A stretch of 64,000 bases of DNA from Planctomycetota bacterium (GCA_014238905.1 JABAAE010000017.1:1-64000); one strand, 5' to 3'. Positions 52,091-62,556 are shown, counted from the stretch's first letter. A program made the numbers and translations. The notes: a model not told the origin generated them from the sequence alone.

Positions 52091-55036
52091 CTAGGATTCA
52101 TAGGATTCGATGTCAGGACAGGAGCAGACCAGATTTCGGTCTCCGTGAGCATGATCCAAACGTCCAACAGGCGGCCAATACTTGTTTTCCACAAGGGCAG
52201 GTAACGGAAAAGCGGCTGTTTCTCTCGGGTAATCCCCTGTCCAATTGTCCGAGCTCACGCAGCGAGCTGTATGGGGTGCATTGACTAGAGGGTTATTCTT
52301 TTGATCGAAGACTCCCTTGGCTACCGATTCGATTTCATTCCGAATTGCAATCATGGCATCGCAGAATCGGTCTAATTCTCTTTTGGATTCGCTTTCGGTT
52401 GGCTCAATCATTAAAGTGCCCGCCACGGGAAATGACATCGTCGGAGCGTGGAAGCCATAGTCCATCATCCTCTTGGCGACATCGTCCACTGTAATACCGG
52501 TAGACTCCGTGAGTGGACGGATATCAATGATGCATTCATGGGCAACCCGTCCGTTCTTTCCGGTATACAAAACCGGAAAAACGTCTTCCAGTCGTTTCGC
52601 AATGTAATTGGCATTTAAGATTGCCATTTCACTGGCCATTTTGAGGCCGTTACTCCCCATCATGTAAATGTAGGCCCATGAGATCGGGAGAATTCCTGCG
52701 CTGCCAAACGGGGCAGCCGAAATGCTACCCACCCTACTGGACTGATCAACCTTGCCAGCCTTGGGGTTGCCGTTGAAATCCTCTGTAGCCGGTAGGAACG
52801 GAGCCAAGTGACTACGAACAGCCACAGGTCCGACGCCTGGCCCGCCGCCGCCATGAGGAATGCAAAACGTCTTGTGCAGATTAAGATGGGAAACGTCTCC
52901 TCCGTATTTTCCGGGCTCGCACAGTCCCACTTGAGCATTCAGGTTGGCTCCATCGATATAAACCTGCCCACCATGGTCGTGAATGATCTCACATAGTTCA
53001 CGAATGTTTTCCTCGAACACCCCATGGGTCGAGGGGTAGGTGATCATCATGCAGGATAGGTTTTCGCGATGAGTGGTGGCTTTTGTCTTTAGATCGACAA
53101 CGTCTATATTCCCATCACCATCACATTGGATAACCACAATTTTCATGCCAGCCATCTTGGCAGACGCAGGGTTCGTGCCATGGGCTGACTGAGGGATCAG
53201 GCAGACATTGCGATGCGTTTTATTTCGGCTTGAATGATAGGCCTGGATAGCCAGTAGACCGGCAAATTCGCCCTGTGATCCCGCGTTAGGCTGAAGGGAA
53301 ACAGAATCATATCCGGTAGCATCGCAAAGCATGGTTTCCAAATCGGAAATCAATTCGCGATAACCTACCGTTTGGTTGTTAGGAGCAAATGGATGGATGT
53401 CGGAAAACTCGGGCCAACTTACAGGGATCATCTCGGTCGTTGAGTTGAGTTTCATCGTGCATGAACCAAGCGGAATCATCGTTCGATCCAACGCCAGGTC
53501 CTTGTCGGAGAGTTTTCGCAGGTAGCGAAGCATTTCGGTTTCGGTTTGATAGTCATGGAAAACGGGATGCGTCAGGAACTTACTATTTCGACGAAGATTG
53601 TCCGGTATGACAGATTCCAATTCGTTGATCTCATCCGAGTGATTTGGCAAAGAACATTTAATGTCAAAGCAGTCCAGAATCAGTTGGATCTCGGTGTTGG
53701 TCGTCGTTTCATCTAAAGATATGCCGATATGAGCGCCGTCTACCCTTCTGAAATTAACCTGTTTGGCGTGGGCTGCAGCGAGAAACGATTCGGCATCGGG
53801 TACCGCGACAGTTAAGGTATCAAACCAAGTAGCATTGACGACATTCCATTTGTTTTGAGCTAGGAGATCGGCAAGCATTCCGGTGAAATATTGGATTCGT
53901 CTGGCGATTCGGGTCAGGCCGGTCGGGCCGTGATAAACGGCGAATAAACCGGCTGCAATTGCAAGCAAGGCCTGCGCCGTACAAACATTGCTGGTCGCTT
54001 TGTCCCGCCGAATATGTTGTTCCCTGGTTTGAAGGGCCATACGGAGTGCTGGATTCCCATGAATGTCCTTTGAAACACCGATGATCCGACCCGGCAATGC
54101 TCTTTTGTGTTTTTCATGAGTTGCAAAATAGGCCGCGTGTGGTCCGCCAAAAAACATTGGCACTCCCATTCTTTGGGTCGTTCCAACTGCAACATCTGCC
54201 CCGAGCTCTTTCGGAGATTTTAAAAGTGTCAAACTAAGGAGATCGGCCGCAACAACGACCATGCAATTTTTTTCCTGGAGTAATTTGATGGCATCTGAAT
54301 AGTCATAGAGTTGGCCATGGCTGGCAGGGTACTGAAAAAGAGCTCCAAAAAAATCCTCGTTTTCCAGATCGATTTGATGATCACCAACAACGATCTCTAT
54401 TTCCAGCGGTGCGGATCTTGTCTGCAAGATCGCAATCGTTTGAGGATGGACTTCCGATGAGACAAAGAATGTTTTGCTTTTACTCTTTGTGACTCGGAAA
54501 CAAAGCGCCATCGCCTCGGCAGCAGCGGTACCTTCATCAAGAAGTGAAGCGTTGGCAATTTGAAACCCCGTCAGGTCGGAAACCATGGTCTGGAAGTTTA
54601 GTAATGCCTCGAGCCGGCCTTGTGAGATTTCGGGTTGATAAGGGGTGTAGGCCGTGTACCAAGCTGGGTTTTCGAGTACATTTCGGAGGATAACATTTGG
54701 CGTGTGGCAGGGGTTGTAACCCATGCCTATAAATGACTTCGCGACGATGTTTTTTTCGGCATACGCTTGTAGGCGACCAATTGCATTGGCCTCAGAATGG
54801 GGTTCGGAAAGCGGCGTGCCATCGGAACGGATCGAAGCGGGGATGACCTCTGACATTAGTTCGTCGCGGTCGATAACATCCAATTGACTGCACATCAGCT
54901 GGACTTCATCTGAGGAAACGCCGATGTGCCTGAAGTGAAATTCGTTCTCGTTGCCGAAGTGGTGAGCTGCCGGCCGGTGAGAATGTTTTATTGATGGGTC
55001 GACCACATCATCATTGGATTCTGTCACGGTGCTCAC
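52091..55036 (-). CDS. gcvP: Glycine dehydrogenase (decarboxylating), P protein
   Basis: About 980-residue homodimeric-type P protein of the glycine cleavage system. It decarboxylates glycine with PLP and passes the aminomethyl group to lipoyl-GcvH. The PLP lysine lies in LNLHKTFCIPHGGGGPG (about residue 722-725). The Gly-rich loop and the N-terminal half FHFRHIGVSSDEV to YNPCHTPNVILRNVLENPAW (in part) are present, so both halves are fused. The start is uncertain: GTG at 55036 has GGAGA at reasonable spacing, and TTG at 55045 is too close to it. gcvT and gcvH are not adjacent. A divergent LysR gene lies upstream. Confidence 0.95.
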   Translation of the reverse strand: MSTVTESNDDVVDPSIKHSHRPAAHHFGNENEFHFRHIGVSSDEVQLMCSQLDVIDRDELMSEVIPASIRSDGTPLSEPHSEANAIGRLQAYAEKNIVAKSFIGMGYNPCHTPNVILRNVLENPAWYTAYTPYQPEISQGRLEALLNFQTMVSDLTGFQIANASLLDEGTAAAEAMALCFRVTKSKSKTFFVSSEVHPQTIAILQTRSAPLEIEIVVGDHQIDLENEDFFGALFQYPASHGQLYDYSDAIKLLQEKNCMVVVAADLLSLTLLKSPKELGADVAVGTTQRMGVPMFFGGPHAAYFATHEKHKRALPGRIIGVSKDIHGNPALRMALQTREQHIRRDKATSNVCTAQALLAIAAGLFAVYHGPTGLTRIARRIQYFTGMLADLLAQNKWNVVNATWFDTLTVAVPDAESFLAAAHAKQVNFRRVDGAHIGISLDETTTNTEIQLILDCFDIKCSLPNHSDEINELESVIPDNLRRNSKFLTHPVFHDYQTETEMLRYLRKLSDKDLALDRTMIPLGSCTMKLNSTTEMIPVSWPEFSDIHPFAPNNQTVGYRELISDLETMLCDATGYDSVSLQPNAGSQGEFAGLLAIQAYHSSRNKTHRNVCLIPQSAHGTNPASAKMAGMKIVVIQCDGDGNIDVVDLKTKATTHRENLSCMMITYPSTHGVFEENIRELCEIIHDHGGQVYIDGANLNAQVGLCEPGKYGGDVSHLNLHKTFCIPHGGGGPGVGPVAVRSHLAPFLPATEDFNGNPKAGKVDQSSRVGSISAAPFGSAGILPISWAYIYMMGSNGLKMASEMAILNANYIAKRLEDVFPVLYTGKNGRVAHECIIDIRPLTESTGITVDDVAKRMMDYGFHAPTMSFPVAGTLMIEPTESESKRELDRFCDAMIAIRNEIESVAKGVFDQKNNPLVNAPHTARCVSSDNWTGDYPRETAAFPLPALVENKYWPPVGRLDHAHGDRNLVCSCPDIESYES

Positions 55037-55190
55037 TGCAGTCAATCTCCATTTAGTAAAGGTTCAGGCGGTTCGCTGACGAAATCCCCAATTTAAGCCA
55101 GCAACGCCCTTCCTCCAGGCATTACGATTCAAATCTTGGGGCTTGACGTTGTTCTTAGTCTCCAATTTAGGCGATATCATGGCATTTGAA

Positions 55191-55225
55191 AAATTAATAA
55201 TTACAATAGTTTTATTAATAATTTA
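55191..55225. promoter_or_regulatory. AT-rich imperfect palindrome between gcvP and LysR gene
   Basis: In the 200-base divergent region, aaattaataatta and ttattaataattt are near-mirror halves separated by about 9 bases. They sit just upstream of the LysR gene. LysR proteins typically bind such imperfect dyads at divergent promoters, so this could be its operator. Confidence 0.35.
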
Positions 55226-55240
55226 AATGATAGGATCGGT

Positions 55241-56095
55241 ATGAAAGACCTACCAATGGACGTCCTGCGAGCGTTCGTCACCATTGTCGATCGGGGAGGG
55301 TTTACCGCTGCTGCTGAAGCGTTGAACGTGACGCAACCGACGATTAGCCTGCAGTTAAAAAAGTTGGAGAAACTGGTGGGCTGCCCTGTTTTAGAAAGAG
55401 GCTACCGCAAACAACGATTGACCTCAGAAGGTACAGCGCTTTTGGATTACGCCAAGAGAATTCTGATGTTGAACGACGAAGCGATTTCCTACCTTGTAAA
55501 ACCTGATATTCGTGGTCGTTTAAAGATCGGCATACCTCACGAATTCACGATGTCCATTCTTCCTGGATTGGTGGGCAGCTTTTCTCAGGTTCACCCCAAC
55601 ATTGTCATTGAAATCGAATGTGAACTTTCCAAAACACTTTTATCTAATCCATTGGATTATGACCTGGTGATTGCCCTCAATGATATTAGTCAGACCTCAG
55701 AGGGAATTCATCTGAGGAATGAACCTCTGGCCTGGGTTGGTAGCCTTGATTACCGACTAGAGGAAAAGAAACCTGTGGATGTAGTCGCTGCGCCGGCTCC
55801 CTGTATTTATCGCTCGCATTTGCAAAGTGCGCTTCGTCACTGTTCTGCCGGCTGGAATTTAAGGCTGACAAGTACCAGTTATGACGCAGTTTGTGCGGCG
55901 GTTCGATCAGGTTTGGGAATGACAGTTTTAGCGCATAGCGTCATTCCGGATGGACTCAGAGAATTTTCTGAAAAAGATGGTCTCCAGAAACTGGCAGATG
56001 TTGAGTTGCGGCTACACCATAATCGATCAACTGCATCGCCAGCAGTTAATCGATTCGTGGAATTTACCGAAAGTCGCTTTGTCAACCAATCGTGA
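55241..56095 (+). CDS. LysR-family transcriptional regulator
   Basis: 284-residue LysR regulator. The N-terminal winged helix is MDVLRAFVTIVDRGGFTAAA with NVTQPTISLQLKKLE as the recognition helix (about residues 25-45). The effector domain begins near residue 85 (RGRLKIGIPHEF) and has the two-lobe pattern with VCAAVRSGLGMTVLAH. It is slightly shorter than most family members. Divergence from gcvP with about 200 bases between starts suggests it controls gcvP, itself, or both; effector unknown. Confidence 0.92.
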   Translation: MKDLPMDVLRAFVTIVDRGGFTAAAEALNVTQPTISLQLKKLEKLVGCPVLERGYRKQRLTSEGTALLDYAKRILMLNDEAISYLVKPDIRGRLKIGIPHEFTMSILPGLVGSFSQVHPNIVIEIECELSKTLLSNPLDYDLVIALNDISQTSEGIHLRNEPLAWVGSLDYRLEEKKPVDVVAAPAPCIYRSHLQSALRHCSAGWNLRLTSTSYDAVCAAVRSGLGMTVLAHSVIPDGLREFSEKDGLQKLADVELRLHHNRSTASPAVNRFVEFTESRFVNQS

Positions 56096-56146
56096 GAATC
56101 GCGGTTGCCCGTCACGGAAAAAAACTTGGTCAACAGTTCCCTGTTA

Positions 56147-56884
56147 TTACGGAAGAATCCGGATTTTGAGCCCCCGAAAATCGATGGGAGAACCCTCCGA
56201 TTCCAAGCAAAGGTAACCCGTGCGAGGCGAAATATCGGTACCTCCGGAGACCTCTTCACCGTTAACCCATAATCGGACTTCGCCGTTAATTGCTCGGACG
56301 TAATAGCTGTTCCACTGATTTACCCCAAGGCTGAGATTTTTAGTCGGAAAACTTCGTTTTCCATTCGGGGCGACAGGCGGGAACGGCTTCATTTTGACAT
56401 TCCCTACTGGGAAAACGTCTCCATGGCAGGTGAACCAATCCGCGACACGTTTTCCACCCTGCTCATAAGCCTCTTTGTAACCAAGATCTAAAACTTGAAC
56501 CTCAACCCCCTGGGGAAGACCAGGGCCTTTCAAACGTTCTAGGGATTCCGGAATCGTCCAGATGAAAATGCCTGAGTTGCCAGCTTTTTTAAGGTGACGC
56601 CACTCGCATACTAGCTCGAAATTCGTGTACTGCTTTTTGGAGCGGATCACGCTGACTGGGCGCCCAGTGCACCGAATCATCTCTTTTTCAAATGACCAAG
56701 TGTCATCGGCACTGTTGACTCGCGTGAAATCGGTCTCTGTCATTGATTTCCAGCCAGGGCCCGAAGTTACAGCGAGGTCAGCGTTTAACTTGATGGTGCT
56801 TGAGGTTAAAGATTTTTCCTGTGATGGTGCCGTTGTCACTAACAGGATGAAAAAGCTGAGCGTCATGCAGGTGGTTTTTGACAT
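56147..56884 (-). CDS. Secreted DUF1080 (LamG-like) protein
   Basis: 245-residue exported protein with signal peptide MSKTTCMTLSFFILLVTTAP. Residues about 40-245 form the DUF1080 concanavalin-like fold: EKEMIRCTGRPVSVIRSKKQ, YTNFELVCEWRHLKKAGNSG, IFIWTIPESL, QVLDLGYKEAY, WNSYYVRAINGEVRLWVNGE and a terminal SPIDFRGLKIRIL strand. Members act as putative glycoside hydrolases or carbohydrate-binding proteins (3-keto-glycoside hydrolase activity has been shown for some). The frame extends upstream to 57247 but that part lacks protein character, so I start at the ATG before the signal peptide. Confidence 0.9.
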   Translation of the reverse strand: MSKTTCMTLSFFILLVTTAPSQEKSLTSSTIKLNADLAVTSGPGWKSMTETDFTRVNSADDTWSFEKEMIRCTGRPVSVIRSKKQYTNFELVCEWRHLKKAGNSGIFIWTIPESLERLKGPGLPQGVEVQVLDLGYKEAYEQGGKRVADWFTCHGDVFPVGNVKMKPFPPVAPNGKRSFPTKNLSLGVNQWNSYYVRAINGEVRLWVNGEEVSGGTDISPRTGYLCLESEGSPIDFRGLKIRILP

Positions 56885-57272
56885 TTCAAAATGGGGGTTG
56901 AGCCGAGGGACGGTTGAGTTTGAAGGCAACGTGTTATTGTACAAGTAGGAAAGTGTTGCTTTGGCATTCGGTTTTTTAGTGGCTGGGCGCTGTTGATGGT
57001 CGAGTTCTTGACGATTTAGTCGCATTTCAAAATCGTAGCAACACTTTGCCGAACCATAGCACCTCCCGCAGTATAACACTGCAATAGCGCAGGGTTCAAA
57101 CTGGTCTCCCCGCGAAACAATCCTTTTATGGGAAACCGCGGAATGGGGAGAGTTCATCAAAGTCGACAGAAATAGGACCAGTACACCAATATCGTCTGCT
57201 GTTGAGCCTGTTGCTGCACAAAAATGCCATATCGTCGACATCGCCAAGAGGCAGTCGCAGGAAGAAAACGGG
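56885..57272. other. Intergenic region
   Basis: About 390 bases between the DUF1080 gene start and the adenosine kinase gene stop, both minus strand. The minus frame is open to 57247, but its product lacks recognisable features. The DUF1080 promoter should lie here. No terminator for the kinase gene is evident. Confidence 0.4.
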
Positions 57273-58262
57273 CTAATGGTTGGCCAGTTCTTCTATCTCG
57301 CTTTGGGTGAACTTTTTATTCATCCTCGCTCCCAATTGGGAGACGATTCGGGCTGCTGCATGAGAGGCCAAATGTCCGGCTTGCTGCCATGACAAACCGT
57401 TTGTAATTCCGTAGAGCATTCCACCGGCATACATGTCTCCGGCACCTGTCGTATCAACGGCATCGGTATCAACGCCGTCAACCGAGAGGGGCTGACCGTC
57501 GTTCATCACAATCGAACCTCTGGCCCCCATCGTGATGGCTACATTTTCTGAATGCTTGTGGATTTCGCTGGCACACTCGATGGGATCTGTTTTTTGGGTA
57601 AGACTCATGGCTTCTTCTTCGTTACAGAAAAATAAATCGACCGGTCCTTTGATCAACTCCCACATTTCTTCCCGCATCATATTGACCAGAAAAGGATCTG
57701 AAGCGGTGAAAGCGATTTTTGTTCCATGCTTTTTCGCCAGGTCAATCGCACGATACGCGGCAGCCTTGGTCGTATCATTAGTGAAGAGATATCCTTCGAT
57801 GTAAACGTACGAAGAGCATTTGACTATCTCTTCGTCGACGTCATCGGGTGCCAAGGAGGAGGAAACGCCGAGATTCGTAATCATGGTCCGTTGAGCATCT
57901 GGTGTAATCATGATTGCGCAGGTGCCGGATTGGCCGGCAGTTGCTGGAGGGACATCAATACTAATGCCTGTTTTCCGCATGTCGTTCAGGAAGAACTCGC
58001 CGACTTCATCGGCGGCAACTTTTCCGCAATAGGCTGCCTGGCCTCCAAAATCTGCGATCCCGACGATTGTGTTTGCTGCCGAACCACCCGCGCAGCGATT
58101 CAACGGGAGGTCGGAGATGGCAGCTAAAACTTCTTTTTGCTGTGGATCATCAACCAGTGTCATGATTCCTTTTTCAAAGCCGGTTTTTTGAACGACTTCG
58201 TCACTGACCTGCGCCTGCACATCAACGAGTGCATTGCCAATTCCATAAACGTCAAATTGCAT
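57273..58262 (-). CDS. Adenosine kinase-like PfkB-family sugar kinase
   Basis: 329-residue ribokinase-fold kinase. The N-terminal VYGIGNALVDVQAQVSDEVV and CAGGSAANTIVGIADFGG are typical of the adenosine kinase subgroup. The anion-hole and catalytic base motif DTTGAGD lies at 270-276, with Asp276 as base. It probably converts adenosine to AMP, salvaging the product of S-adenosylhomocysteine hydrolysis. The neighbouring metH on the same strand, 204 bp upstream, fits this methyl-cycle role. Other nucleoside or sugar substrates cannot be excluded. Confidence 0.9.
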   Translation of the reverse strand: MQFDVYGIGNALVDVQAQVSDEVVQKTGFEKGIMTLVDDPQQKEVLAAISDLPLNRCAGGSAANTIVGIADFGGQAAYCGKVAADEVGEFFLNDMRKTGISIDVPPATAGQSGTCAIMITPDAQRTMITNLGVSSSLAPDDVDEEIVKCSSYVYIEGYLFTNDTTKAAAYRAIDLAKKHGTKIAFTASDPFLVNMMREEMWELIKGPVDLFFCNEEEAMSLTQKTDPIECASEIHKHSENVAITMGARGSIVMNDGQPLSVDGVDTDAVDTTGAGDMYAGGMLYGITNGLSWQQAGHLASHAAARIVSQLGARMNKKFTQSEIEELANH

Positions 58263-58466
58263 ATTTGTATTCCGGGTAGGATTTTCAGAGTGAATTAAAT
58301 TAATAACAGTTTACAGGCATCAACGAATTTGCCAAATAAGCCATCATTTTTAACAGTCGACAGTATAAACTTGGCGTTAAAACGGTGGTCGTTGCTGTCA
58401 AGCAGATCCGATCAACAGAATGGCGAATGAAATGGAATCAGTTTTGAGTAGCTGAACAATCCATGT

Positions 58467-61400
58467 TTAATATCCCAAATTAGGGCGAAGCCACTTTTCG
58501 GTGATTTCGATCGTTTGTCCTTTTCGTCGCGCGTAATCTTCAACTTGATCTTTTGTAATGCGATCCACTGAAAAATATCGTGATTCCGGATGTGAAAAAT
58601 AAAGTCCGGAAACCGCTGCGGCTGGATGCATGGCGAATGACTCCGTGAGGCTGAGGCCGGTATTGGATTCTGCAGATAGCAACTCAAACAGGGTCTTTTT
58701 TTCGGTGTGATCGGGACATGCTGGATACCCGGCCGCCGGCCGAATCCCACGATACTTCTCTTTAAGCAATTCTTCTTGGGTAAGGTCTTCAGCCGCACCA
58801 AAACCCCAATCGTGTCTCGCAATTTTATGGAGTTTTTCAGCCAGTGCCTCTGCCAAGCGGTCTGCCAGAGCCTTCACCATTATTGAATTGTACTGGTCAT
58901 GGTCCCTGTCATATTCCTCGCAGAGTTCGTCGCATCCAATACCGGTGGTGACTGCAAATCCACCAATATAATCCTTCTGACCTGATTTGATTGGAGCAAC
59001 GTAATCAGCTAGCGAGCGGAAATGTTTTTGGTCTTTTCGCTCCCACTGTTGTCGTAGCATGTGAAAACGGGCGAGTTCGGTTTGACGGGTTTCGTCGCTG
59101 AAAAGGACAAGATCGTCTCCGTCGCTTCCCGCCGGCCAGAACCCGTAACAGGCTCTTGCGGTCAGTAGTTGGTTACCAATAATTTTATCCAACAACGCGG
59201 TCGCATCGGCAAAGAGCTCTGTTGCTTGTTCGCCAACCACCTCGTCAGAGAGTATTTTTGGGTATTTGCCTGCCAATTCCCACGTCATGAAAAAGGGCGT
59301 CCAGTCGATATAGGGTCGGATTTCACTCAGTGGAATGTCGTCCAGAGTTCGGACTCCCGTGAAGTCCGGTTTGGCAATTTCCATCGAATTCCAGTCTGTT
59401 TGGAATCGCCGCTGTATCGCTTCCGCGTATGGAGTCAGCTTGATATCCCTTAATTTGTATCTTGCCGCTGAGTCCTTCTGGTTGATGCGGTTTGTTTCGA
59501 GGAACTTGTTTTTTGATTCCTTGTTGAGCAGCTTTTCAACCACACCGACTGATCGAGATGCGTCGAGTACGTGAATCACCCCTGGCGAATAGTTGGGCGC
59601 AATCTTGATCGCCGTGTGCTTTTCGCTAGTCGTCGCTCCTCCGATCAATAATGGAATGTTGAACTCGAGGCGTTGCATCTCACTGGCAGCATGGACCATT
59701 TCATCCAGACTGGGAGTGATCAAGCCGGATAGACCAATGATGTCGGCTCCCAGCTTTTTGGCTTCCTGCAGAATTTTCTCACAGGGCACCATGACTCCCA
59801 AGTCGATAATCTCATAATTGTTGCAGGCCAATACAACCCCAACGATGTTTTTGCCAATATCGTGAACGTCTCCCTTAACCGTTGCCAGGAGGATTTTACC
59901 CCGGGAGTCGCTTTTGTCGCCGCCAGCCAATGCTTTCTCTTCTTCCATAAATGGAAGTAGGAACGCGACGGCTTTTTTCATGACCCGGGCCGACTTAACC
60001 ACTTGTGGCAGAAACATTTTACCGGCGCCAAAAAGATCTCCGACCACACCCATGCCATCCATCATGGGGCCTTCGATAATATGCAGGCATTTGTCGTATT
60101 TTTGTCGCGCCTCTTCAGTATCAGCGACTACATATTTGTCGATTCCCTTGATCAAAGCATGCTTGATCCTGGCGTCAACAGAAGCATCTCGCCATTCCAA
60201 GTTTTCAGTTCGTTGTTTCTTTTTGTCGGATTTGACTGTTTCGGAAAATTCTAGCAGGCGGTCTGTCGCATCTTCTCGCCGGTTTAGCAGTACATCCTCC
60301 ACATACTGCAAGAGATCTTTGGGGATTTCCTCGTAGATTTCCAATTGGCCCGCATTCACAATTCCCATATCAAGGCCGGCAGAAATTGCATGGTAAAGAA
60401 AGGCCGAATTGATGGCCTCGCGGACGGTGTTGTTGCCCCGGAAGCTAAAGCTGACGTTGCTTACACCCCCGGAAATTTTAGCTCCCGGGCATTCGGCTTT
60501 GATTCGTCGAGTCGCCTCGAAAAAATTGACCGCGTAATTATCATGTTCTTCCATTCCGGTCCCGATGGTGAGAATATTCGGGTCGAAAATGATATCTTCG
60601 GGAGGGAAACCGATTTCATCTACCAGGATCTTGTAGGCCCGTTTGCAAATAGAAACTTTGTGATCTGAATCAACGGCCTGACCGGTTTCATCAAATGCCA
60701 TGACCACAACGGCCGCACCATAGCGACGAATTAACCGCGCTTCTCGTTTGAACTTTTCGATGTTGTCCTTGATTGCGATGGAGTTGACGATCGCTTTTCC
60801 CTGAACGCACCGTAATCCAGCCTCGATGATTTCCCATCGCGAACTGTCAATCATGATGGGAGCCGAGCTGATATCTGATTCTCCGGCAATGAGTCGAAGG
60901 TATTTTGTGATGGCTTCACTGCCATCAAGCAGTGCGTCATCCATATTGATGTCGATAACAGAAGCCCCGCCCTCGACCTGATCTCTGGCGACTTCGACCG
61001 CTTCTTCGAAATTCCCTTCACGAATGAGTCGGGCAAATTTTCGAGATCCGGTAACGTTGGTCCGCTCACCGACCATCAAGAAATTGGCATTCTCTCGCAG
61101 CGTCAGTGGTTTGGACCCGGAAAGTCTTGTCAGCGGCCGGATACGATTTTTTTTATGGGGTGTCGCCTCCTTTACCCTTTCAGCAATCGCTTCAATATGG
61201 TTGGGAGTGGTGCCGCAGCAGCCGCCGATGATATTCAGCCAGCCAGCATCTGCCCATTCGCCGAGAGTATTGGCCATGGCATTGGGTGTCAGATCGAATT
61301 CACCCATTTCGTTTGGAGTTCCGGCGTTGGGGTGGCAGCTGATATAAGGGCTCGCAATAGAGCTCAGTTCTTCGATGTGCGCTCGCATGACATCCGGACC

Positions 61401-62165
61401 TAATGCGCAATTCATGCCAACGCTGAGCATTGGGAAATGAGAAATAGAATTCCAAAATGCTTCGACGACCTGTCCGGAGACAAAAGTGGCACCCGAGGGA
61501 TCAAACGTCCCCGAAACCATGACTGGGATGACATTTCCTGTCTCTTCAAAATAGCGTGCGATTCCAAAAAGACAGGCCTTCAGATTTAAAGTATCGATGA
61601 CCGTTTCTGGGAAAATAATGTCAACTCCGCCCTCGACAAGTGCTGCCACCTGAGTGAAGTAGGACTGTTCCATCTCTTGAAAAGTGATGCCACGGTAGGC
61701 CGGATCATCTACCTTGGTGGAAATCGCGGTTTGCTGAGCGGTGGGGCCGATAGACCCAGCAACAAAACGGGGTTTGTTCGGGTTTTTTTCGGTGAATTCA
61801 TCGGCTGCACGCCTGGCATTGGCTGCGGCGGCCATATTGATTTCGCGAACTACTTCTCCATCAAAATCAAATTCGGATAGGCCTACTGGACTGGCATTAA
61901 ATGTATTGGTTTCAATAATGTCCGCGCCAGCAGCCAGATACTGCCTGTGAATATCGGTAATGATATTAGGGTGCGTAAGATTGAAAATGTCAGTGCAGTT
62001 TTTTAGCTCCTTGCCATGTTCGGCAAACCGCTCTCCACGCACGGCCTGTTCATCGAGTCCGAAGGAAAAAATCATGGATCCCATCGCACCATCGAGGCAG
62101 AGTATCCTCTCCGAAAGCGCTGCGTAGAGTAATTGGGTCTGGTTTGTGTTCATTTCAGTCGTCAT
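58467..62165 (-). CDS. metH: Cobalamin-dependent methionine synthase
   Basis: About 1232-residue MetH with all four modules. Homocysteine domain (to about 340): LDGAMGSMIF, and zinc-binding GGCCGTTPNHI. Folate domain (about 355-620): MVGERTNVTGSRKFARLI and VIDINMDDALLDG. Cobalamin domain: GDVHDIGKNIVGVVLACN with the cobalt-ligand His, and GGATTSEKHTAIKI. AdoMet reactivation domain (about 900-1232): GIRPAAGYPACPDHTEKKTL. It methylates homocysteine using methyl-tetrahydrofolate. I use the ATG at 62165; a TTG five codons upstream or the ATG at 62153 are alternatives. No cobalamin riboswitch is seen upstream. Confidence 0.97.
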   Translation of the reverse strand: MTTEMNTNQTQLLYAALSERILCLDGAMGSMIFSFGLDEQAVRGERFAEHGKELKNCTDIFNLTHPNIITDIHRQYLAAGADIIETNTFNASPVGLSEFDFDGEVVREINMAAAANARRAADEFTEKNPNKPRFVAGSIGPTAQQTAISTKVDDPAYRGITFQEMEQSYFTQVAALVEGGVDIIFPETVIDTLNLKACLFGIARYFEETGNVIPVMVSGTFDPSGATFVSGQVVEAFWNSISHFPMLSVGMNCALGPDVMRAHIEELSSIASPYISCHPNAGTPNEMGEFDLTPNAMANTLGEWADAGWLNIIGGCCGTTPNHIEAIAERVKEATPHKKNRIRPLTRLSGSKPLTLRENANFLMVGERTNVTGSRKFARLIREGNFEEAVEVARDQVEGGASVIDINMDDALLDGSEAITKYLRLIAGESDISSAPIMIDSSRWEIIEAGLRCVQGKAIVNSIAIKDNIEKFKREARLIRRYGAAVVVMAFDETGQAVDSDHKVSICKRAYKILVDEIGFPPEDIIFDPNILTIGTGMEEHDNYAVNFFEATRRIKAECPGAKISGGVSNVSFSFRGNNTVREAINSAFLYHAISAGLDMGIVNAGQLEIYEEIPKDLLQYVEDVLLNRREDATDRLLEFSETVKSDKKKQRTENLEWRDASVDARIKHALIKGIDKYVVADTEEARQKYDKCLHIIEGPMMDGMGVVGDLFGAGKMFLPQVVKSARVMKKAVAFLLPFMEEEKALAGGDKSDSRGKILLATVKGDVHDIGKNIVGVVLACNNYEIIDLGVMVPCEKILQEAKKLGADIIGLSGLITPSLDEMVHAASEMQRLEFNIPLLIGGATTSEKHTAIKIAPNYSPGVIHVLDASRSVGVVEKLLNKESKNKFLETNRINQKDSAARYKLRDIKLTPYAEAIQRRFQTDWNSMEIAKPDFTGVRTLDDIPLSEIRPYIDWTPFFMTWELAGKYPKILSDEVVGEQATELFADATALLDKIIGNQLLTARACYGFWPAGSDGDDLVLFSDETRQTELARFHMLRQQWERKDQKHFRSLADYVAPIKSGQKDYIGGFAVTTGIGCDELCEEYDRDHDQYNSIMVKALADRLAEALAEKLHKIARHDWGFGAAEDLTQEELLKEKYRGIRPAAGYPACPDHTEKKTLFELLSAESNTGLSLTESFAMHPAAAVSGLYFSHPESRYFSVDRITKDQVEDYARRKGQTIEITEKWLRPNLGY

Positions 62166-62556
62166 GGATGATGCAGTCAAGCACAGGTTAAAGGGACCTG
62201 CGGGGCAGATTCGTTAAGGCCAACCGTCGCGAGGATTTTCGAATGATCATTGCCGCAGAGAGAGTTCTTGCTTTGAACCCAATCGGGATTTCCCGATGCT
62301 CCGATTCTAGTTGAGTCCTTCAGAATCCGGAAGCGTCATCGCCCCCTGTTAAACGGTTTCGCCAGTAATTGGGCAGCATTTTGTGCGGAATGTTAGTTCC
62401 GGAACAGCCACGGATTCACCGGTTGTTTTGGATTGATGTTCTGCGGAAGTTTTGCTGCTAAGATTGTTAATGTGAGGCACGTGAATCGTGACTGCACATC
62501 ATGACTGAATTTGTTGGTTTGTTGAATTTTGTTTTTTTCGATCAAGGGAGGTCAAA
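62166..62556. other. Divergent intergenic region with a hairpin
   Basis: About 390 bases between metH (minus) and the Gfo/Idh/MocA gene (plus). A compact inverted repeat, atcggga and tcccgat (62282-62297), lies in the putative metH leader. No conserved segments of cobalamin, SAM or SAH riboswitches are recognised. A GGGAGG site precedes the plus-strand gene. Confidence 0.4.

Noticed and set aside
55046..55240. Possible glycine riboswitch ahead of gcvP
   Set aside because: No paired aptamer-like conserved segments were found on the gcvP strand.
62166..62556. Possible cobalamin, SAM or SAH riboswitch ahead of metH
   Set aside because: Only a short hairpin is present; conserved aptamer sequences are not recognisable.
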